Positions 58,041 through 64,000 of a stretch of 64,000 nucleotides of DNA are shown here, piece by piece. Position numbers and translations under genes: made by a program. Every line of letters starts with the position of its first letter. Position 1 is the first letter of the stretch. The notes beneath the pieces were generated by a model, which saw only the letters and a program-made list of their open reading frames with translations, did no database searches and had not been told where the DNA came from. The stretch lies in NCBI GenBank assembly GCA_024402895.1, contig JAKSSX010000002.1, positions 1-64,000 on the forward strand, in the 5' to 3' direction. The stretch is from Candidatus Saccharimonadota bacterium (GTDB taxonomy: Bacteria; Patescibacteriota; Saccharimonadia; Saccharimonadales; Saccharimonadaceae).

Positions 58041-60944
58041 CTATTTACGACCTTTTTTCTTGTTCTGACGTGCTTTTTTCTTGGTCTTGCGAGCCGCATT
58101 GCGCTTTGCATTGCGATCATTATTCTTGCTGGAAGCACCGGACTTCTTGCTAGAACCGACAGAAGACTTGTGTTCAGCTGCTTTGCCTACACCATGTTCA
58201 TCTTTAGTGAATTCATCGTCCATGCTCTTAACACCAGCAGATACTTCGTTAACACCCTTCTCAGTGGCACTTTCGGCCATCTTGGTGAGCTCAGTATCAT
58301 ACTTATCATCGGAAACTTCTGCAACTTCCTGCATGCGGAGAGTTAGAAGAATCTTCATAACTTCTTCGCGAAGTGCACGCTGAAGACCATCAAAGAGCTT
58401 CTGAGACTCAGAGCGATACTCTACGAGTGGATCGCGCTGACCAACACTGCGCCAGTGAATACCTTCGCGGAGGTGCTGCATGTTTTCAAGATGCTGCATC
58501 CAGAGAGTATCGAGAACGTTGAGGTAAACCTCACGCTCAATCTTGCGCATAGTATCTTCACCGAACTCAAGTTCCTTGTCATGATACATTTCTTCAACAG
58601 CAGCAAGAGCAAGCTTATTGCGATCTTTCTCTTTGCGCATGAGACCGATAGAATCGATCAAATCTTCATCAAGATCAAAGACGCTCTTGAAGCTTTCTTT
58701 GAAACGCTTGTTAATGCGAGAGCTAAACTGAACAAGCTCTGCAATCTCCTCTTTATAGAGGCGAGTAATCTCTGGGCGAATGTTATCACCGTCGAGAATC
58801 TTGCGACGCATAGTGTAAACAACTTTGCGATGGCGGTTAATAACGTTATCGTACTGAACGACGTTCTTGCGGCTATCGAAGTTGAAGCCCTCAATGCGCT
58901 TCTGGGCAGATTCGAGAGTGCGGCTAACCATCTTATTACGGATTGGCATATCATCGTCAACACCAAGACGCTTCATGATCATAGAGATACGATCGCCCTG
59001 GAAGATACGCATAAGGTCATCTTCGCAGCTGACGAAGAACTGAGTAGTACCAGGATCACCCTGACGGCCACCACGACCGCGGAGCTGGTTATCAACGCGG
59101 CGAGAGTCATGACGAGCAGTGCCAATAACTACGAGACCGCCCAATTCAGTGACGCCATCAGCGAGCTTAATATCGGTACCACGACCAGCCATGTTGGTTG
59201 CTAGAGTGACAGCACCCTTTTCGCCGGCCTTAGCAATAATTGCAGCCTCACGCTCGTTGTTCTTTGCGTTCAAGATCTCGAATGGAATGTTTTCTTTTTC
59301 GAGGTAGGCAGCAATGCGCTCGTTGTTTGCGATAGAATCAGAACCGACGAGAACTGGCTGACCTTTTTCGTGATACTTATGAATCTCAGCAGCAATAGCT
59401 TTAAGCTTTGCATCCTCAGTGCGATAAATAAGATCGTCTTTATCGACACGAACGATTGGTTTGTTAGGTGGAATCTGAATAACATCCAATGCATAAATCT
59501 GCTGGAATTCCTCTGCCTCGGTAAATGCAGTACCAGTCATACCGGAAAGCTTGTTGTAGAGACGGAAGAAGTTCTGGAAGGAAATAGTTGCGAGAGTTGT
59601 AGATTCCTCACGAACCTGTACACCTTCCTTAGCCTCGATAGCTTGATGGAGACCTTCGTTATAGCGGCGACCATGCATGAGACGACCGGTATGCTCATCG
59701 ACGATCATTACTTCGCCGGAGTTGGTTACAACATAGTCTTTATCACGCTTGAAGAGAGTCTCTGCGCGAAGAGCCTGCTCGAGGTGATAAACGATACGAG
59801 TATTCTCGGTAGTGTAGAGAGTGTCTACGCCAAGAATCTTCTGAATCTTCTCGACACCAGCATCGGTCAAAGATACAGTGCGGCGTTTTTCGTCGACGAT
59901 ATAATCTTCATCAGCGAGCTGAGCGCAAACCTTTGCGAACTGATAGTAGCTCTCTGGGTTATCTGCGGCTGGAGCGGAAATAATAAGTGGAGTACGAGCC
60001 TCATCGATAAGAATAGAGTCGACCTCATCTACGATCGCGAAGTTCAATTCGCGCTGGCGTAGGTACTGAGAATCCTTAACCATGTTATCGCGGAGATAAT
60101 CGAAGCCGAATTCGTTGTTCGTACCGTAGGTAATATCGCACATATAAGCCTCTTTACGAGTTGCAGGCTTGAGATGCTTCATACGAGGATCATCATGATC
60201 TTCGTTTTCATAATCTTTGTCGTAGATAAAGCTTGCTTCATTGATAATGACACCGACGGTGAGACCGAGGAAGTCATAGAGCTCACCCATCCAACCAGCG
60301 TCACGCTGAGCAAGATAATCGTTAACAGTAACAACATGGACACCACGACCGGAAAGTGCGTTGAGATATGCTGGAAGAGTTGCGACGAGAGTCTTACCTT
60401 CACCGGTCTTCATCTCGGCAACGTTACCTTCATGAAGGGCCATACCACCAATCAACTGAACGTCGAATGGGCGAAGACCTAGGACACGTTCGCTAGCTTC
60501 GCGAACGAGAGCAAATGCCTCTGGCAAAATCTGATCAAGAACCTTATTGTCAGCAGCAATCTGAGCTTTCTTGTCGATTTTCTTAGTCTTCTTAGCTTTC
60601 TTGTCGCTCTTCTTCTCTGCGGCAACTTTTTCTTTTGCAGCAGTAGCCTGAGCCTGCTTATTAAGCTTCTCGAAGCGTTTCTTGAGCTCTTTAGTCTGCA
60701 TAGCGAGCTCTTCTTTATTCATCTCTGAATATTTGCCAGCTAGACGATTGATCTCAGCTACGCGTTTGCGAAGGCGCTGAAGCGTCTTTTTCTGCGCATC
60801 GCCAAAAATATGCTGCAAGAATTTAGTCGTTGCGGTTTTATCGGCCAATTTATCAGTTGGTTTTTTATCTTTTGGAGCCTTTTTAGCTTTTTTAGCTTCG
60901 GCTACTTTTTCCACCCTTTTCTGATCTGACTTCCTCTCTTTCAT
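58041..60944 (-). CDS. secA: Preprotein translocase ATPase SecA
   Basis: The 967-residue motor of the Sec export pathway. The N-terminal 45 residues and a later stretch (about 95-130) are Lys/Ala-rich additions. After them the canonical core follows: FDVQLIGGMALHEGNVAEMKTGEGKT with Walker A, VVTVNDYLAQRD, FDYLRDNM, DEVDSILIDEARTPLI, TATNMAGRGTDIKL, GRGGRQGDPG and the helical scaffold. The C-terminus ends in a Lys/Arg/Asn-rich tail instead of the Cys-based zinc SEC-C motif. TGC-TATACT six bases before the ATG marks a leaderless start inside the hpf gap. Confidence 0.97.
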   Translation of the reverse strand: MKERKSDQKRVEKVAEAKKAKKAPKDKKPTDKLADKTATTKFLQHIFGDAQKKTLQRLRKRVAEINRLAGKYSEMNKEELAMQTKELKKRFEKLNKQAQATAAKEKVAAEKKSDKKAKKTKKIDKKAQIAADNKVLDQILPEAFALVREASERVLGLRPFDVQLIGGMALHEGNVAEMKTGEGKTLVATLPAYLNALSGRGVHVVTVNDYLAQRDAGWMGELYDFLGLTVGVIINEASFIYDKDYENEDHDDPRMKHLKPATRKEAYMCDITYGTNNEFGFDYLRDNMVKDSQYLRQRELNFAIVDEVDSILIDEARTPLIISAPAADNPESYYQFAKVCAQLADEDYIVDEKRRTVSLTDAGVEKIQKILGVDTLYTTENTRIVYHLEQALRAETLFKRDKDYVVTNSGEVMIVDEHTGRLMHGRRYNEGLHQAIEAKEGVQVREESTTLATISFQNFFRLYNKLSGMTGTAFTEAEEFQQIYALDVIQIPPNKPIVRVDKDDLIYRTEDAKLKAIAAEIHKYHEKGQPVLVGSDSIANNERIAAYLEKENIPFEILNAKNNEREAAIIAKAGEKGAVTLATNMAGRGTDIKLADGVTELGGLVVIGTARHDSRRVDNQLRGRGGRQGDPGTTQFFVSCEDDLMRIFQGDRISMIMKRLGVDDDMPIRNKMVSRTLESAQKRIEGFNFDSRKNVVQYDNVINRHRKVVYTMRRKILDGDNIRPEITRLYKEEIAELVQFSSRINKRFKESFKSVFDLDEDLIDSIGLMRKEKDRNKLALAAVEEMYHDKELEFGEDTMRKIEREVYLNVLDTLWMQHLENMQHLREGIHWRSVGQRDPLVEYRSESQKLFDGLQRALREEVMKILLTLRMQEVAEVSDDKYDTELTKMAESATEKGVNEVSAGVKSMDDEFTKDEHGVGKAAEHKSSVGSSKKSGASSKNNDRNAKRNAARKTKKKARQNKKKGRK

Positions 60945-60950
60945 TGCACT

Positions 60951-60959
60951 AGTATAGCA
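60951..60959 (-). promoter_or_regulatory. Leaderless extended -10 of secA
   Basis: TGC-TATACT on the minus strand (complement 60951-60956), six bases before the ATG at 60944. Confidence 0.62.
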
Positions 60960-60966
60960 CCTAAAA

Positions 60967-61323
60967 CTACTTCTTCAAAAGACGCTTTAGGAATCCTTTC
61001 TTATCGTAATTAGTTTTCTCGGTCTTGAAGCGACGAATCTGACCATCAAGTTTAGCCTCAATAATGTCGATGCCAGCATAAACATTTGATGCCTCGTCTT
61101 TTGCTGCGAGTACCTTACCGCCAGGGATATCCATAGATACGGAAAGCTCATATTTATTGCCGTGATCGCGGTTTACCTCAGTTACAACGACCTTAACAAT
61201 AACGTCTTTGCGATGATCGCGTGGTAGATGGCGATCAAGTTTGCCGATACGCTTAATAACGTACTTCTTAAAGCTCTCTTCAACCTTATAGTTGGAGCCA
61301 CTAATTTCAATATTATCGATCAT
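60967..61323 (-). CDS. hpf: Ribosome hibernation promoting factor (short HPF/RaiA)
   Basis: A 118-residue ribosome-binding protein of the beta-alpha-beta-beta-beta-alpha RaiA fold: IEISGSNYKVEESFKKYVIKRI at the N-terminus and AAKDEASNVYAGIDIIEAKLDGQI in the last helix. It lacks the C-terminal dimerisation domain of long HPF, so it is the short form. It would inactivate or protect 30S/70S ribosomes in slow growth. It starts right after the serS stop. Confidence 0.93.
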   Translation of the reverse strand: MIDNIEISGSNYKVEESFKKYVIKRIGKLDRHLPRDHRKDVIVKVVVTEVNRDHGNKYELSVSMDIPGGKVLAAKDEASNVYAGIDIIEAKLDGQIRRFKTEKTNYDKKGFLKRLLKK

Positions 61324-62625
61324 CTAGATATTCTCCTTTCCATCAAGATATTTTTGCAAAACCTTAGGCACGCGCACGGTCATGTCTGGGTTTTGGTTGT
61401 TTTCGATAATTGCAATCATAATACGACCAAGCGCAAAGGCAGTTGCATCGTTAGTATGAACTAATTCAAGGTCGCCATTGTCGCGACGAACGCGAGTCTG
61501 GAGACGGCGAGACTGATAATCTGTCATGTAATCTGCGGTATGAGTCTCACGATATTTGCCTTGGCCAGGTAGCCAAACCTCAATATCCATACCACGAGCA
61601 TCTGGTTTTCCGATATCAAATGTGCACTTGCGAATAACACGATAAGGAAGCTCTAGCTGTTCGACTAGCCAACGCTGAATAGCAATAAACAACTCATGCT
61701 CTTTGCGGCTAGTTTCCTTAGTAGAGAAGCCTTCCATTTCAAGTTTATCGAACTGATGAACGCGGAAGATGCCTTCCATATCTTTACCGTAAGTGCCAGC
61801 CTCTTGGCGGAAGCTAGTTGCGTAACCAAGATAGCGAGCTGGGAGTTCTTTTTCTTCGAAGATTTCGCCTGCATGCATAGAGCCAAGAACATGCTCTGCG
61901 CTACCCTGAAGCCAAAGTTCTTCGTCTTCAATCTTGTAGCGATCTTCACGTGGCTCTAGGCGGTCCATAGCATCATACATTTCGGTACGAAGCATAAGTG
62001 GAGGAAGAACAATCGTGAATGGTTTTTCGGAAACCTGACCCTTGAGGCCTGCTTTTTCAACGATTTCAGAGATGATCTTCTCGTTAGAGAGGCTATTCAT
62101 GACGAAGTTCACAATAGCCATCTGAAGCTTGACTAGGTCGCCCTTAAGATAAGCAAAGCGAGAACCGGAAACCTTTGCTGCGCGTTCCTTGTCGATCCAG
62201 CCACGAGCCTGACCGATTTCGAAGTGATTCTTTGCGTTCTCAATCTGAGGAATTTCGCCGCAAACTTCAGCGATCTGATTATCATCCTCAGTTAAGCCAA
62301 TAGGAACATCATCTTCATAGACGTTTGGTACCTGTTTGAGCTTAGAGATGAAATTCTGTTCGATCTCAGCTAATTTTGGCTCTACTTCAGCAAGTTTAGC
62401 CTTTAGTTCCTTGCCCTGCTCAATAAGCTTAGGGTCTGGCTTTCCGCCCTTCATTTGAGCGGAAATTTTATTGCGTTCCTGGCGAAGCTCGTCAATCTCG
62501 CGTGATAATTCTTTGCGCTCGTCATCAAGGCGCAAAATCTCGTCGAGGTCTATATCATAGACCTTGTTATGAATTGCATCCTCAACTTTCTGGCGATTCG
62601 CACGGATGAAATTAATATCTAACAT
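61324..62625 (-). CDS. serS: Seryl-tRNA synthetase
   Basis: A 433-residue class II synthetase charging tRNA-Ser. The N-terminal antiparallel coiled coil (about 30-105, ELRQERNKISAQMKGGKP) grips the long variable arm. The core shows motif 2 YLGYATSFRQEAGTYGKD, FRVHQFDKLE, WLPGQGKYRETHTADYMTDYQSRR, and motif 3 near ALGRIMIAIIENNQ. A TGC-TATAAT box lies nine bases before the ATG, so the serS-hpf message is almost leaderless. Confidence 0.97.
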   Translation of the reverse strand: MLDINFIRANRQKVEDAIHNKVYDIDLDEILRLDDERKELSREIDELRQERNKISAQMKGGKPDPKLIEQGKELKAKLAEVEPKLAEIEQNFISKLKQVPNVYEDDVPIGLTEDDNQIAEVCGEIPQIENAKNHFEIGQARGWIDKERAAKVSGSRFAYLKGDLVKLQMAIVNFVMNSLSNEKIISEIVEKAGLKGQVSEKPFTIVLPPLMLRTEMYDAMDRLEPREDRYKIEDEELWLQGSAEHVLGSMHAGEIFEEKELPARYLGYATSFRQEAGTYGKDMEGIFRVHQFDKLEMEGFSTKETSRKEHELFIAIQRWLVEQLELPYRVIRKCTFDIGKPDARGMDIEVWLPGQGKYRETHTADYMTDYQSRRLQTRVRRDNGDLELVHTNDATAFALGRIMIAIIENNQNPDMTVRVPKVLQKYLDGKENI

Positions 62626-62634
62626 ACTGATTTT

Positions 62635-62643
62635 ATTATAGCA
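62635..62643 (-). promoter_or_regulatory. Near-leaderless extended -10 of serS-hpf
   Basis: TGC-TATAAT on the minus strand (complement 62635-62640), nine bases before the ATG at 62625. Confidence 0.55.
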
Positions 62644-62645
62644 TG

Positions 62646-64000
62646 CTAGACGGTGTCTTGGCGTATTGTCTCGATAATATTCTGCTTAGAAACACGGCGA
62701 ACCGAATAATTCATAATCACGGCAATCAAAGCTGCAACCGCAACAATGGAAATAATGATTGGGAGGATCGGCAGCTCGTAGCTCAGACCGATGCCGCCAG
62801 CATCAAATACGTAATGAACACCATACGAAATCGCGATTCCAATAGGGATGCCAATCGCTAACGCGCGGACGGAATAGAGAATACTTTCTAGGCGAATCAT
62901 GCGATTAAATTCATCGTCAGTCATACCAACGGATTTCAGAATCGCGAACTCTTTTGCACGAAGTTGAATGTTGGTCGTGATCGTATTAAAGATATTCGTG
63001 AGACCAATCAACGCAATAAATGCGATGAAGCCATACATAAAGATTGCAACTAGAAGCATAATGTCACTAGTTTGCTTCTTTGCACCCCTAATATCGAAAG
63101 CATAGAGTTGGACTTCGCTATTAGCGTCTCTGTGCTCATTGATTGTTTCGATATATCTCAATAAATCTTCCGACTGATCGCCCGGATTTGCGTAGAGCAT
63201 ATTTGTATAATCGCTAAATACTAACTCTTTTGCATTAACGTGATTCTCGGAAATGAAAATAGTAGGATTCGATATTCTATCAATACCGAGAGGCTTTTTA
63301 TCTGTAACTTTAGAGATAGTAACATTAAACGTCTTAATTGTATTCTCGTCAAATTCGTCTTTTGTGTAGTCGATAACTTTTGGACTTAATTCGTCGCCTT
63401 CCATATTTGTTAAAGCACGAGAAACAGAAATCGCGCCGTTTGAATGAGACTTTTCTACATAATCGTTCAATATCGCTGCTTTTTCAAAATCATTCGTAAT
63501 TCCCAATGAGCGAGCATACTTCTCAAAATATTCGCTCGATAATGCAAACACTTCCAGACGCCCTGCGAGCGCATGCTGATAATAAACGTGCTCGCCTAGA
63601 TTAAAACTATCTTCCAATTCTTTATAATCCGTAATCGAGCCGCCCTCGACGATAAAGTTTACGTCTTTATACGGAAATGCATTATCGATAATGCGCTGGC
63701 TATCTGCGATAAAACCAGATAAGCCAACAAAGGCCGCAACGCTAACAATAATCGAAATTACCGTCGTGCGATATTTCTGTTTGCTACGTTTTAGATTCTT
63801 ACTGGCAACAATGCCGCCAACGCCAAAATAATTACTAATAAACTTGCTGGTTTTTAGCTTCTTTGGATTTACGGCAACATCCTGCGTGCTACGAATCGCA
63901 TCAATCGGCGTCAAACGTCCGGCGCGAATTGCTGCGCTCGCACTCGACAAAAGAATGATAATAAATCCAGAAACAACGTCGATTACGATCGCCCACCAAG
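62646..64000 (-). CDS. ABC transporter permease of the MacB/FtsX type (5' end outside the window)
   Basis: An incomplete gene: the frame is open to the window edge, with residues WWAIVIDVVSGFIIILLSSA continuing upstream of the first internal start codon. The visible C-terminal part (over 430 residues) has the SAAIRAGRLTPIDAIRS motif that ends one FtsX unit. It then has a second unit: helix at about 65-85 of the visible part, an extracellular domain of about 200 residues, and three helices with NTITTNIQLRAKEFAILKSVG between them. This is the layout of large efflux or lipoprotein-type MacB/LolE-like permeases with two FtsX domains. The partner ATPase is not in the window. Confidence 0.88.
   Translation of the reverse strand, partial: WWAIVIDVVSGFIIILLSSASAAIRAGRLTPIDAIRSTQDVAVNPKKLKTSKFISNYFGVGGIVASKNLKRSKQKYRTTVISIIVSVAAFVGLSGFIADSQRIIDNAFPYKDVNFIVEGGSITDYKELEDSFNLGEHVYYQHALAGRLEVFALSSEYFEKYARSLGITNDFEKAAILNDYVEKSHSNGAISVSRALTNMEGDELSPKVIDYTKDEFDENTIKTFNVTISKVTDKKPLGIDRISNPTIFISENHVNAKELVFSDYTNMLYANPGDQSEDLLRYIETINEHRDANSEVQLYAFDIRGAKKQTSDIMLLVAIFMYGFIAFIALIGLTNIFNTITTNIQLRAKEFAILKSVGMTDDEFNRMIRLESILYSVRALAIGIPIGIAISYGVHYVFDAGGIGLSYELPILPIIISIVAVAALIAVIMNYSVRRVSKQNIIETIRQDTV

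Noticed and set aside
1-64000. CRISPR arrays, IS elements, prophage or rRNA genes
   Set aside because: No regularly spaced repeats, transposase or integrase motifs, phage structural genes or rRNA sequences were seen.

Overview
The window reads as a chromosomal segment of a small-genome, Gram-positive-type bacterium, most likely a member of Patescibacteria/CPR and probably Candidatus Saccharibacteria (TM7). This is an inference from gene content, since there is no rRNA in the window. The evidence is dense packing, many short conserved membrane proteins without clear family, a DUF348/G5/lysozyme-like cell-wall hydrolase, FtsEX beside a PcsB-like CHAP hydrolase, TasA/camelysin-like secreted proteins, acetate fermentation (ackA and a short pta), a GT4-GH57 glucan gene pair, and no LPS or outer-membrane genes. 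TGA is an ordinary stop (gatC and the acyltransferase gene end in TGA, RF2 is present, tRNA-Trp reads UGG only), so the UGA-recoding CPR lineages are excluded. No IS element, prophage, CRISPR array or rRNA operon was seen.

Layout. 0.3-7 kb (minus): membrane protein, M1 aminopeptidase, acetate kinase, then rpsB-tsf. 7-16 kb: HtrA protease, signal peptidase I, KsgA, Rpf/YabE-like hydrolase, TilS, PRC-barrel protein, recX-recA. 16.7-25.2 kb (plus): yebC, an HTH-MurA fusion, the gatC-gatA-HEPN-like-gatB operon, galU, a YtxH-like protein, a P-loop kinase and a TylF-like methyltransferase. 25-33.9 kb (minus): TraX, a calcium-type P-ATPase, PcsB-like CHAP protein, ftsX, ftsE, prfB and a CBS protein. 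34-36.8 kb: a TasA-like protein, DHH phosphoesterase and membrane proteins. 36.9-37.8 kb: tRNA-Trp followed by two consecutive highly structured, apparently non-coding transcription units, each with its own promoter and terminator. 37.8-43.9 kb: heterodimeric ABC exporter, GT4 glycosyltransferase, GH57 glycosidase. 43.9-49.4 kb: pta, a second TasA-like protein, a coiled-coil membrane protein, an OatA-like acyltransferase, exonuclease I. 49.4-64 kb: a membrane protein under a switch-like leader, FKBP, pheST, an aquaporin with a histone-H1-like tail, M16 protease, secA, hpf, serS and an incomplete FtsX-fold permease running off the end.

How the genes work together. Four themes dominate: translation (S2, EF-Ts, RF2, HPF, PheRS, SerRS, GatCAB, KsgA, TilS), envelope growth and hydrolysis (MurA, FtsEX/PcsB, Rpf-like, OatA-like, SecA, LepB, HtrA), DNA repair (RecA/RecX, ExoI) and energy or storage carbon (Pta/AckA, GalU, GT4/GH57).

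The most noteworthy signals are: the two structured RNAs at 37.09-37.72 kb; a leader at 50.13-50.31 kb whose hairpin arm can pair alternatively with the start-codon region; about 22 genes whose -10 box lies only 6-9 nt before the start codon, implying widespread leaderless transcription; a membrane-anchored HEPN-like protein inside the gat operon; and the HTH-MurA fusion.
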